This document shows positions 36,671 to 47,755 of a stretch of DNA of 64,000 nucleotides, piece by piece. Both the position numbers and the translations under genes were made by a program. The stretch's first letter is position 1; the number at the start of each line of letters is the position of its first letter. The notes below the pieces were generated by a model, which saw nothing but the letters and a program-made list of their open reading frames with translations, had not been told where the DNA came from and did not search any database. The stretch is from Heracleum sosnowskyi (taxonomy: Eukaryota; Streptophyta; Magnoliopsida; Apiales; Apiaceae), in contig CM061242.1 in assembly GCA_030848705.1 (NCBI GenBank), positions 65,444,564-65,508,563 of the forward strand, in the 5' to 3' direction.

Positions 36671-37428
36671 GTTGTCCCCATTTAGATAGCTTTGTAAAAC
36701 CCGAATATAAGATATTAGTCCTAAATTGTTGTGTTTACCTTGTCTTTAGTAGTTGTATTACAATAATGATTTGCGTGTATTAAAATTGTGTCTTTAAGAT
36801 ATCTTTTTGTTTGCTGTGTTGTACTAGGACAAATGGCCCCAATTGTCACTATTCGGAGTAAAAAGGCCCAAAAGAGCACAATTGAAAAAGATGGCCCTCA
36901 ACGTCATTTTGAAATGAAATGTTCTCTATTTTTCCAAGCTGTTCTTGATGGCACTGTTCATTTTTGACAAAAGTAGACAGCCCACGTATGTGGGACCCAA
37001 GAAAAAACACAAACTACATATGTTAGATCATTGCACGTTTTTTAAAAATGCAGCTTTGTGTTCCGTTTTTTCATTTTATTAGAATATAAAACGCTACACG
37101 AATATGCGTTTTCTAAAACACATGTTTAAGTGATATTTTAGAGACATAAAAGGTCATATTTTTAAATTGTGCCATTTGGGGTAATGTTTAGAATTGTGTC
37201 GGAAGGTGCCAACAGCTTTGTACTAGTTCAGTTCTTGGCAGCATAAATATGATGTTATCGAAGTAGTGGATTTGCAAGTTGAACTGTGATTTTTCAGATC
37301 TAATAAAGATCCCCGTGCTTTGTAAGGAACTCAAAGGTGGATTTGACACAAAAGAACCATCAATAAAACTAGAAATGTTCAGAAAGGAAAGAAAGTCTTT
37401 CGTGTTTGTCCTCGCAAGAGATAGTACC
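36671..37428. other. MSI1 3' region and intergenic spacer
   Basis: The MSI1 3' untranslated region begins at 36671. AATAATG near 36763 is a possible near-upstream polyadenylation signal. No further gene is seen up to the hAT element; the 87-codon frame at 37279-37542 runs into that element and is not credible. Confidence 0.55.
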
Positions 37429-37436
37429 ATTAAGGA

Positions 37437-37834
37437 TAGGCCTGTAATTCGAGTCGGGCGGCTCGCGAGCCCGACTCGATTCGGCTCGTTTAGTAAGGCT
37501 CGGTTCGACTCGAACTCGTTAACGAGCCGAGCTCGAACATAAGACCGGAGTCGTTTAACTAAACGAGCCGGCCCGACTCGACTCGTGAAATTAAACGAGC
37601 CGAGTTCAGGCAGAAGATTAGACTCGTTTAAGTGTAATTTTACACGAACCGGCTCGCCCGACTCGTTTAAATAGGCTCGTTTAACTAAACGAGCCGGCTC
37701 GGCTCGGCTCGACTCGTGAAATTAAAAGAGTCGAGTTCGGGTAGAAGATTAGGCTCGTTTAATTAAATGAGTCGACTCGGCTCGAATTAATACCCGGCTC
37801 GAACTCGTCCGACTCGACTCGAATTACAACCCTA
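37437..37834. mobile_element. hAT-type MITE rich in CGAGCCG motifs
   Basis: The element starts TAGGCCTGTAATTCGAGTCG and ends CGACTCGAATTACAACCCTA, giving inverted ends TAGGSYTGTAATTCGAGTCG. It is flanked by a perfect 8-bp duplication, ATTAAGGA, at 37429-37436 and 37835-37842. Both are features of the hAT superfamily. The interior is filled with short direct and inverted units of GGCTCG and CGAGCC, including nearly repeated blocks with GGCTCGTTTAACTAAACGAGCC, so it can fold extensively. There is no ORF. Length 398 bp. Confidence 0.9.
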
Positions 37835-37959
37835 ATTAAGGATATTGCAAATCTAATTGCCCGTGAAGGTAGGGACTAAGGCCAGGTTTATTTCTTGGTA
37901 TTAAATATATGATAGGATTCACGTTCTTGCGACTAGATGAAAACGGATTCACGTCAAGC

Positions 37960-39613
37960 TATTGACGTAAAACAAGCGCTTCGTGGGAGGCAACCCGCGC
38001 GAATATGTAGTATTAGTATTCTGTGTGAGAAAAAAAAACAAAACAAAAAAACAGAAAAAAAAATTTGGACAGAATGTGGAGCGCGCCCGCGCTTCCAGGA
38101 GCACGCCCGCGCAAGGGGCACTGTTCACAAAAAAAAAGAAGACAAAAAAGAGTTTTTGTTGTTTCCCCCTAGGATCCATCTGGGATTCAGCGAGAGGTTG
38201 ATGGTCTGACTTTGGTGATGCTCAGTATAGGCGGCTGACTAGGCGTATAGACGCCATGCATGACATACATCGCCATTTTGCTCAGGATTTGACTCAGGCT
38301 TTGGGTACTGCATTCAGAGCCACTGAAGTTGATATTGCTTGGCCTGACTTTGGAGCGGATTCTGTTTATACACCACCCGAGGAGGGTGGTCCTGCTGATG
38401 ATTAGGTATTCTTTGCACTTTCCTTGTTATTACCTTCAATGAGGACATTGAATACTGTACGTTTGGGGGTGATAATTAAGGAATAGTAGTGTTAGTGTGT
38501 GTTCATATAGGATTCATATTGCATATGTAGTTAATTCATTCATATCTTTGCTTGTTTATGTCATATAGAGCATTGTGTTTGCATTAGTGTTTATATCTAT
38601 TATGTGAGTCCATTTAGTTGCACTTGCATAGCATATTTCATGATCCCGTAGGATTTGGCTATTTCCGTTGGTGAGTCGATGTTGATTGAGGTGTGGTAAT
38701 GATGAATAGAGGGTTGATTTAAGTTCCTAGGAATTGACTTGCATGCCAGAAACAAATTAATTTCATAAGTCTCATTGGTTGCTTTTGGATTTGATCAGAC
38801 CATACTTCTTTGGATGTTAGAATTTAATCACTTGCTTACAGTTAGAATGTTCGTCTATTCTCTTGAAAAAGATGGAGCACTAAAGTATAAGTTTGGGGGA
38901 AACCAGGGATTTCATGCTAGTTGTTAATAAAAGTTAGGCGTCAAATGGCTAGTAGCCTCTCATTATAAAAATGAGTAGTCTAGGGAGGGATGAGGAAAAG
39001 AAAAGCGCACTTCATTCCGAAATTGTTAAAAAAAAAAAAAGTTGTGTTAGTTGTGTTTATGCAGAATTGATCAGGTTGAGCTCTTTAATACACGAGCAAT
39101 TAAGTTCTAGGGGACTTTGTGCCTAGTGACCTAAGACTTTTCCAGTCTGGGATCCACTAACCTAACGCTCGCTACATGGGTATTATTGTATAAGCCTTTT
39201 GGGGTCTCAGCCATTGCACAGTCAAATAAGCATGTGTGTCGTAATAAAGCACGAATTCCTGTCTAACTCAAGTGGATTATGAGGTGTCTTTTAGTGGTTT
39301 CTTGTGTCTAGAGTTCATTCTATTTATAAGCTTGTGGTTGTTTTGGTGAAGAATAAGATATGGTCTTGATTTAGTTTGGGAGTATATTGATGAGCATCGC
39401 ACACACGCACGTTTCTGTGTTTGTATGGTTAGTATACGGGAATTTGGTCGAACTCTGTTTGAAAGATTGCATTCCTTGAGATGTTGGCTTGTTGATTTGG
39501 TTGTGGTTAGTCTGAGGGGATCAATTGCATTAGCATATTAGTTGCATTCATGCATTGCATTATATAGAGTCTGTTTATGCTTGAGGACAAGCATCAGTTT
39601 AAGTTTGGGGGTG
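37960..39613 (+). mobile_element. 3' internal region of a Ty3/gypsy element (Athila/Tat-like)
   Basis: Starts near AACAAGCGCTTCGTGGGAGGCAACCC, a phrase common in plant Athila/Tat-type gypsy elements, though it appears here from pattern memory only. It ends with GAGGACAAGCATCAGTTTAAGTTTGGGGGTG, the usual polypurine-tract region directly before the LTR at 39614. Two further TTTGGGGG runs occur at about 38462 and 38892. No reverse transcriptase or integrase is present, so only the 3' part remains. GC-rich units GCGCGCCCGCGCTT occur at 38080-38118. Confidence 0.7.
38217..38405 (+). pseudogene. C-terminal end of a gypsy internal ORF
   Basis: The + strand frame from 38217 reads DAQYRRLTRRIDAMHDIHRH, then FAQDLTQALGTAFRATEV and ends TPPEEGGPADD with TAG at 38403-38405. 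Position and composition (helical stretch, then a Pro/Glu/Asp tail) fit the end of the gag-pol or extra ORF of an Athila/Tat-like element. No start or catalytic domain is present; upstream is the GC-rich and poly-A region. Confidence 0.5.
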
Positions 39614-41033
39614 TGATAAGTGGATTTTATATCTACTTGGAATGCTTCAAATCGGCTTAAATTGATTGTTTGTACTCAAGTACGTGGTGTTTTTAATGTG
39701 TTTTGTGTTAGATCGTGCAGAGTTGCATTGTTGGCAGAGTCGTAGAGTTTCTGTGGTTATGTGGTGATGTTTTAGCATTGTTGTGAAAGCCAAGTGGTTG
39801 CGGAACTTGAGAGCGCGAAAAAATGTCAAAGAAAAGCGTTTTGAAGAAATCTGTCAGAAACCAAGCACCCCCGCGCCTGGTTGAAGCGCGCACGCGCCAC
39901 TTTGAATACCGAGGAGCGCGCCCACGCCTGGAGGAGCGCGCCCGCGCTTGCCAAATGCTTAAGGAAGCCAATTTCTGTTCTAAAAAGGAAACCAGCGAAG
40001 ACCAGTCAACAGAAGAGCCTATATAAGCTATTGGTGGACGATTTCACAATCATACATCCATCTACATACTTATATATCTATCCACCGGCAAGGAGAACAA
40101 AGAGACGGCTGATTACGAAGATCAAGTTTTCAACTTATCTTTGTATTCTACTAATTAGGCGATACTTTGGATTCTCGTTTGTTTTTTCATAAACCCTAGT
40201 ACTTTTATTCAGTATTCCAGACATATTTATTATCATGTTTTCATTAGAACCCACGATGATGAACGGTTCAATTATGAACTAATCATTGTCGTGGGATTCT
40301 AACGGATTTATTTATGGATTTTAGTAGTTAATTGTTTTAAAGATGTGTGTGTGATGGCTAATTGATACCCTAGTTTGGTTGTGCTTATTCTTCTTGGATG
40401 CGTAGCTAACATCTAAGTTGTTTGTTAATCTCTATTGATTGCGAAAGTGGATATAGAGGTTTAGAACTTGCCATGCTAGCATAGGTTTATGTATGTTTGT
40501 CATGCATGATTCGTAGGTAATTTTAACCATCTTACCTGCCCTATGTAATCTGAATGGATAACTTGCTCGTTAAACCGTTATGTTTTCAAATCTTATAGAC
40601 ATATAGGGTCTAAACATAATTGGTGTCTGCTCAACTTCTATCTCTTTTGTGGATGTTTGAGTGGTTTGGTATACGTATACTGAAAGGTAGAGTGTACTGA
40701 TTTCGTGTTATCCGATTAGTTGTCACAACCGTCACATACATTGATTAAAGACAAAAGACTCTAGATGAAGTATTTAATGAAGTTAGGATCCCATGTTTTA
40801 TTCTCATAAGTAATTCAACAGCAATTTCTTTAGTTAATTATAATCTTGTTACGTCGATTAGTTAATTTAGTTACTCAAAACACAACTTTGACACTTGTCT
40901 TAGCATTGAACAATAGCCATACATTGTTGCATAAGTGTATAACTATAGTAACCAAAGCAGTCTCTGTGGGAACGAACTCTACTTATTTTTATATTACTTG
41001 TGACCGCGTACGCTTGCGTGATTTTGTGCGAAC
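39614..41033 (+). repeat. 3' LTR of the Athila/Tat-like element (left arm of palindrome)
   Basis: Starts TGATAAGTGGATTTTATATC directly after the polypurine region and ends near TTTTGTGCGAACA at about 41033, followed by AGTTTTT. An almost full-length inverted copy lies at 41041-42450. It contains the GC-rich units GAGCGCGCCCRCGC at about 39868-39950 in an otherwise AT-rich context, and a TATAAGC-like start region near 40019-40027. No ORF is credible. Confidence 0.85.
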
Positions 41034-41040
41034 AAGTTTT

Positions 41041-42450
41041 TCGGTCACAAGTAATATATGAATAAGTAGAGTTCGTTCCCACAGAGACTGGTTTACCACA
41101 GTTATGCACTTATGCAACAATGTATGGCTATTGTTCAATGCTAAGACAAGTATCAAATTTGGGTTTTGATTAACTAATTTAACTAAGCAAATTACCAAGA
41201 CTATATTTAACTAAGGAGATTACTGTCGAATTACTTATGAGAATAAAACATGGGATCCTAACTTCATTAAATACTTCATTCAGAGTCTTTTGTATTTAAT
41301 CAATGCATGTGACGGTTGTGACAACTAATCGGATAACACGAAATCAGTACACGCTACCTGTCAGTATACGTATACCAAACCACTTAAACATCCACAAAAG
41401 AGATAGAAGTTGGGCAGACACCAATTATGCTTAGACCCTATATGTCTATAAGATTTGAAAACATAACGGTTTAATGAGCAAGTTATCCATTCAGATTACA
41501 TAGGGCAGGTAAGATGGTTAAAATTACCTACGAATCATGCATGACAAACATACATAAACCTATGCTAGCATGGCAAGTTCTAAACCTCTATATCCACTTT
41601 CGCAATCAATAGAGATTAACAAACAACTTAGATGTTAGCTACGCATCCAAGAAGAATAAGCACAACCAAACTAGGGTATCAATTAGCCATCACACACACA
41701 TCTTTAAAACAATTAACTACTAAAATCCATAAATAAATCCGTTAGAATCCCACGACAATGATTAGTTCATAATCGAACCGTTCATCATCGTGGATTCTGA
41801 TGAAAACATGATAATAAATATGTCTGGAATACTGAATAAAAGTAATAGGGTTTATGAAAAAACAAACGAGAATCCAAAGTATCGCCTAATTAGTAGAATA
41901 CAAAGATAAGTTGAAAACTAGATCTTCGTAATCAGCCGTCTCTTCGTTCTCCTTGCCGGTGGATAGATATATAAGTATGTAGATGGATGTATGATTGTGA
42001 AATCGTCCACCAATAGCTTATATAGGCTCTTTTGTTGACTGGACTTCGCTGGTTTCCTTTTTAGAACAGAAATTGGCTTCCTTCAGCATTTGGCAAGCGC
42101 GGGCGCGCTCCTCCAAGCGTGGACGCGCTCTTCCAAGCGTGGACGCGCTCCTCAGTATTCAAAGTGGCGCGGGCGCGCTTCAGCCAGGCGCGGGGGTGCT
42201 TGGTTTCTGACAGATTTCTTCAAAACGCTTTTCTTTGACATTTCTTCGCGCTCTCAAGTTCCACAACCACTTGGCTTTCACAACAATGCTAAAACATCAC
42301 CACATAATCACAGAAACTCTACGACTCTGCCAACAATGCAACTCTGCAAGATCTAACACAAAACACATTAAAAACACCACGTACTTGAGTACAAACAATC
42401 AATTTAAGCCGATTTGAAGCGTTCCAAGTAGATATAAAATCCACTTATCA
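41041..42450 (-). repeat. Inverted LTR copy (right arm of palindrome)
   Basis: The reverse complement of 39614-41006, ending CCACTTATCA at 42450. It lacks the terminal 30 or so bases of the LTR at the centre. Relative to the left arm it has many point differences and one extra 21-bp unit in the GC-rich part (the TTCCAAGCGTGGACGCGCTC unit appears twice around 42110-42150). The arms therefore diverged before or since joining. Confidence 0.88.
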
Positions 42451-43090
42451 CTGTTCCTTTGTTTTTTTGCGCGGGGTATGCCCCTAGATGTGAACATTCT
42501 TTTCTTTTCTATAATACTTCTATTTAGCAAAAATAAATAAATAATAATAATGCATACAGACTAGTATGTTTGTTGACTGATGACCACATCTCATTGGTCA
42601 TAGGTATAATGATACTAAAATAAAAAACATAGGTGCATGATTAGGAACACATGGCATTGGATAGACCGTGAGAATTCTTCATGGTAAATGTTATCAAGTG
42701 TCATAAGTAATTCTCACAGTGATAATGGTGTAATGGTCCTCAGAATTGAAATCATTATATTTCTATATGATAATTAATAGACTTTGATTCTACTCAAAGT
42801 TACCTTTGTCCGGGTAATGATAAAGGTGGAAATTGGGTATATTATGAATTATATGAGAAATATGAATGATAGACATAGGATTTAACCCTCCTATTTTAGG
42901 AGTGATATTATTGGTCTCTTGATTGAGCGAGACTATGAAATGCATGGCCATGCTCAAATAGTGATTTTTTTAATAGTTTACTCATTGATCAAGTAAACCA
43001 GGATTAAATGATGAAGAGGGTGACACAAACCATGCCTCGAGTTTAATCTATAATATAAGGTTAAAAGGATTATATTACATATAATATATA
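42451..43090 (+). mobile_element. Copia LTR fragment, + orientation
   Basis: The part 42895-43085 is an inverted copy of 47345-47530, which lies within the copia LTR at 46617-47560. Shared phrases are CATGCTCAAATAGTGATTT, GATCAAGTAAACC and CATGCCTCGAGTTTAATC. The left part has no partner in the window and its edge against the palindrome at 42450 is abrupt. It belongs to a different insertion from the minus-strand copia element next door. Confidence 0.65.
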
Positions 43091-43340
43091 ATATATAATG
43101 TTAATATATATTATAATAATATTATAATATATTATATATTATATAAGGTTATTATAATATTAATATTATTATATATTATAATATATTAATATTATAATAT
43201 ATATTATAATATTAATAATATATTAATAATATATAATATATTAATAATATATAATATATTATTAATAATATAATATATTATAATATATATAAACATTATA
43301 TATTAATACGTTTATATATAATGCTTCATGCATTATAGGT
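43075..43340. repeat. TA-rich simple-sequence tract
   Basis: About 265 bp made almost only of A and T in short palindromic words (ATATAATATATTA and variants). It is inserted at the point where the copia LTR fragment loses similarity to its relative. It is strongly self-complementary and can form multiple hairpins. Confidence 0.9.
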
Positions 43341-43374
43341 TTATGTCCTAATATTTATTATAATATTTGGCTAA

Positions 43375-44748
43375 ACTAGGAATTAATATATTTATCATTT
43401 ATATGACCTAAATGACAATGCCAAAGTATGTTTGATTTGAGTCATTAGCCTTAATACGTTTATTATTTACATTATAGACAAGAATATCAAGATCAAGAAC
43501 ATATAAACCATTAAATAAACGTGCAACCCCATAGGTAACATTATTCAAACCAAAGGAACAACTATTGTTCTGAATTGTAAAGGAAAAATCTTTTTTGTCC
43601 AAACAAGAAACATAAATAATGTTTCTGCAAATCGCAGGCAAGTAAAAACAGTTCTCAAGTTCTAAAATAAGCCCAGTGGGCAACGATAAATTATAAGTCC
43701 CTACAGCCAAAGCAGCAACCTTTGCTCCATTGCCAACGCGTAGGTCGACTTCTCCTTTCGCCAAAGTCCTACTCTTTTGCAGTTCCTGCACATTTATACA
43801 AATGTGAGAACCACATCCAGTATCTAATACCCATGATGTAGAAGTAGACAAATTGACTTCTATAGCATAAATACATGAATCAGAAATCTTTATAGACTTC
43901 ATTTTCTTCAGATTCAGATCCTCCAAATAAGCTTGACAGTTTCACTTCCAATGACCCGACTTCTTACAAAAGTGACAATCACCCTTTGCAGCACCACCTT
44001 TTGAAACACCTCTTGCAGCCTTTAAAGCCTTTTTGGAGCCAGGCCTTGGATTAGCAGATTTAGATCCAATCTTCTTCTTGCCTTTCCACTTCCCCTTTCC
44101 TTTGGCATTCCCTTTGTTCACCATCATTATGGGAGCAGGGTTAGCCTTTGACATATTTGATTCAGTAGTTCTCAATAATGCCAATAGTTCAGTAGGTGTT
44201 TTGTCTATCTCACTCATAGTATAGTTTATGACAAATTGAGTGTAGTTGTTGTTCAAAGACTGCAAGATCAAATCTGCTTGGTGTTCCGGTAAAACCGGAT
44301 AACCCAAATTCTCAAGGGTTTCCAAATACCCTATCATCTTTAGAACATGCGGTCCAACCGGGTCACGATCTCCATGTTTGCATGCATACAACGCTTTGCT
44401 TACATCAAACCTCTCTTGACGAGCTTGACCCTCAAACATCCTTTTGAGGTGCTCAATCATGTCATAAGCATCCATACACTCATGTTGTTTTTGAAGCTCA
44501 GGACTCATAGTCGCTAGCATCAAACAACAGACATCCGTAGAATCATCAAGATGCTTCTGATAAGCATTTTGTTGAGCCTCGGTTGCTTCAATAGCAAGAG
44601 GTCCAGCGTGAGGAATATCAAGGACATAAAGCTTTCGCTCCTGCCTAAGGACAATCCTCAAATTCCTTTGCCAATCAAGGAAGTTGGTTCCTGTCAGCTT
44701 TTCCTTCTCAAGGACTGATCACACAGAGAAATTGTTTGAGTTTGCCAT
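43375..44748 (-). pseudogene. Copia element D: gag and protease/GAG-pre-integrase region
   Basis: A minus-strand Ty1/copia polyprotein start. The ATG at 44748 is followed by MANSNNFSV, then a TGA at 44719-44721, then the gag (UBN2/Retrotran_gag type; GTNFLDWQRNLRIVLRQE, AYDMIEHLKRMFEGQARQER). A Lys/Gly-rich linker follows, and a zinc knuckle CHFCKKSGHWK near 43950. A second stop (TGA 43942-43944) falls inside the knuckle region, and then the protease starts with WVLDTGCGSHIC. The GAG-pre-integrase block (LDLDILVYNVNNKRIK) is followed by a one-base shift and an HCHLGHI phrase near 43395. The similarity ends at about 43370, where the TA-rich tract begins. Integrase, reverse transcriptase and RNase H of this element are absent. 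Confidence 0.88.
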
Positions 44749-46616
44749 TTTAGATATCTACAATGTTAAAATGCAAAAAATTAAGTTAGTTGCAGATTTA
44801 TTAAATTATGTTCAAGTGATTATCCATATATATTCACAATATATATCTCCCACTATTTTTATCAAATCAATAGCCTTAACTATTAATTCGGAAGGCATTT
44901 CTCTAAATCCATCTAGTGAGCCAAGATCCATATTTCGTCATGCTTAAGGTCAGCTTTGGCTTTACTCCCAAAACATGATTTATTTAGGTAGACAACTCTT
45001 GTCAATTATATCATATATAACTCTTGGAAAGTTTGGTAGAACAACATTTGTTCATATTTATCTAATAAATCATACCAAACTCCATGCCTCTAAGTTCACA
45101 ATCCTATTTTGGTAACTTAGTTAAGTCTAACCCAATGGTCTAACAGTTAAGTATCACATTTACTTCATCGCGTCTTACCACGATAGATTGGAGTGCTTCG
45201 CTTTGGCGAACCCACTCTTTCTCGATCTAGGTATTGACGAGTGTTGCCCATTGGAAGACATCTAATTGACTTAATATTTTAACTTTAAGGATTTTATTAT
45301 TAAAACGACCATGATCCCATCATCAAGAGATTCCCAATTTTTCCTTGAACTAAGTAATTCAATTCAAAATTCATCAATGGTTTGATTTCCAGTCCAACGG
45401 AGGAGTCATAGTGGTCTCACTTAAAACCCGCCTTTCTTACAAGCGCTGCTTGTATTTTTGTCAAAATCGCCCCATATCAAAATTTGAAAATTCATACTTA
45501 TTTTCGTGTTTCATAAACACAGGAATCTCAGGTTCGTTTTTGTTCAATTTTAAAATCTTGAAATTTTATCTTGTTTAGCAAACATGTTTTAATCTAATTA
45601 AAGCATGTATCATATCATATCATAATTTAGCAAAAAAAGAAAAGAAAAAAGAGCATGTATCATAATAGCTACGCATACATATTATCATCACATGCATCAT
45701 ATATGTAAAGTGCGTAAAGTAAACGTGATTGGTTATGGCCCAATCCTATGTGATTTTTCCAAGCTAAAGGAAAAATCGAGGTCAATCTATTTTGGTATGA
45801 AATACAACATAATAAATAAAACATGTCTTCATGCTTCCTTGTAATGACTCCTTTGAATGCCTCAAAGTCTTCGTATCTTTATGTCTCCATGTCTTCAATT
45901 ACATTACATAATATGAAAGTATCTATACTAAAGAACATACACGTGGAACTCGAGTTACATGCGAGATTTAATAATTACAAGAATAAACGACATGCAAGTC
46001 GTATTTAAAAACCAAAACTATAATCAAAACCTCTAACTTATGGGCCTTAAGGCCATAACCATACACCATGCTCATATAACAATTAAGAACATCTCATATT
46101 GCATCAACATATCACACCACATCATATTTTTCATAATCCAATCACAAAATCAAATAAAGTGTAAATTAGAAAATTAAAATCAGAATTCTGAAAACAATGA
46201 ATCACTGTTTACAGATAGTAAATGACGTCAAACACCTTACTGACGAACGAGTGACATAGTCAGTATTGTTCAGACGCCCGTTTCCCATTCCGAAAAGGTA
46301 TTTGCGGCGAAAATCTGAGAGAGTATACAAATTTCACCAAATCTGTGCATCCAATCAGAAATCGTATCGACTACGATTCTCATAACAAGAACAACAATAT
46401 ATCATGTATATATCAGTATACATACAGATTATATGATCATCATATGATCATCTTAATCATCATTATTATACAATTTATGTATATATACATCAATACAATA
46501 TTCATGTTATCATAAAAACAACGCATCAATCATGATAGTCGCAAACATGCTTTCATCATCAAAATAGTAAACATATAAATGAATTAAACACTTTTCACAA
46601 GTAGCTATGATGCCAT
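44749..46616 (-). other. Copia element D: untranslated leader and primer-binding region
   Basis: The sequence between the gag start and the LTR. No credible ORF. On the minus strand the sequence just inside the LTR reads TGGCATCATAGCTAC at about 46601-46615, a degraded form of the initiator-Met-tRNA primer-binding site. At 1.8 kb it is long for a copia leader and may hide a further unrecognised insertion. Confidence 0.55.
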
Positions 46617-47560
46617 TGAAGGGTTTCTGGCATGAAAATGCAACGGAAAAACGCGTAAAACGAAAAATTAACGAAACCCTCCGCAGGATCCATGCGGAAA
46701 ACGATATTTAATTCATGAACAGAACTGTTTACCTTTTAAGAAGCTTTACGATTGATTGACAGATGGAGGTATTTTGCTATGATCACCACGTATCCCGCCT
46801 TGCGATATACGTCTCTAATCAGTCCACACGAACGCCCGATCGTCCAACGATCACCGGAGTTGGTACTAGCCAAAAAGCAGCCTCGAATCTCTCTCTCTCT
46901 CTCTAGTCTCTCCTTGATGTAGAGCGGCTAGAGTTTTTTTCTAAAAATTCTGAATATTAAACCCTAAAATAATACATCCTTATGTATTTATAGGGAGAGA
47001 AGAGTGGGCTGAACCCTAATCTGATTGGGCTTCCAAAACCCATTCCGATTATTGGTTGTATTATTATTAAATTCGAATTATTGTTTAATTAATCAAGTCA
47101 TACTTAATTAATTCAATAATTCAATATAATAATAATAATTTATTTAAATTCGTAATTTAAATAAAGCTCCATGTACAACGTTCTATGTGTGTGACCCTTT
47201 AGGTTATTATTACGTTGGAAATAATTTTAATATCTAATAATAAAATTATAAACAATGAGCGGCATCTAGTAATACATCATTGCTACCCAAGTAATAATAA
47301 TAATTGCTGATCCAATTAAACCTTTCGTGAATAATGTTCCATGTAATATAATCCTGTTAACCTTATATTATAGATTAAACTCGAGGCATGGTTTATGTCA
47401 TCCTCTTCAATATTTAATCCCGGTTTACTTGATCGATGAGTAGACTATTAAACAAATCACTATTTGAGCATGACCATGCATTTCATAGTCTCACTCAATC
47501 AAGAGGCCAATAAATATTAGAATAATAAATGTCCTTGGAATATAAGCATGAATTCTAACA
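46617..47560 (-). repeat. 5' LTR of copia element D
   Basis: On the plus strand it runs from TGAAGGGTTTCTGG at 46617 to AATTCTAACA at 47560. On the minus strand it starts TGTTAGAATTCATGC, a common copia LTR start, and ends TTCA next to the primer-binding site. Length 944 bp. A (CT)7 run is at 46889-46904. Part of it (47345-47530) recurs inverted at 42895-43085. Confidence 0.75.
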
Positions 47561-47755
47561 CCTATCCCTCTTGTGTTGTGTCCCTGGTTGGGGACTATTT
47601 TCAAAAGCAACATCCTTTTGGGAGGATGCCACTAGGGATGTGATAAATTCCTTTTCAACCACTGTATCTTTTTGAGAAGATACAGGGTGGCTAGGCTGGG
47701 ATACACTAATCTCACCCTCCTTGTTCTTGGGGTTTCTTTGATGTTCACCCCTTCC

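Noticed and set aside
39708..42356. Two similar 87-88 codon ORFs in the palindrome arms (39708-39971 minus, 42090-42356 plus)
   Set aside because: They are similar only because the arms are copies of the same LTR. They run antisense to the LTR through the GC-rich units and have no family features.
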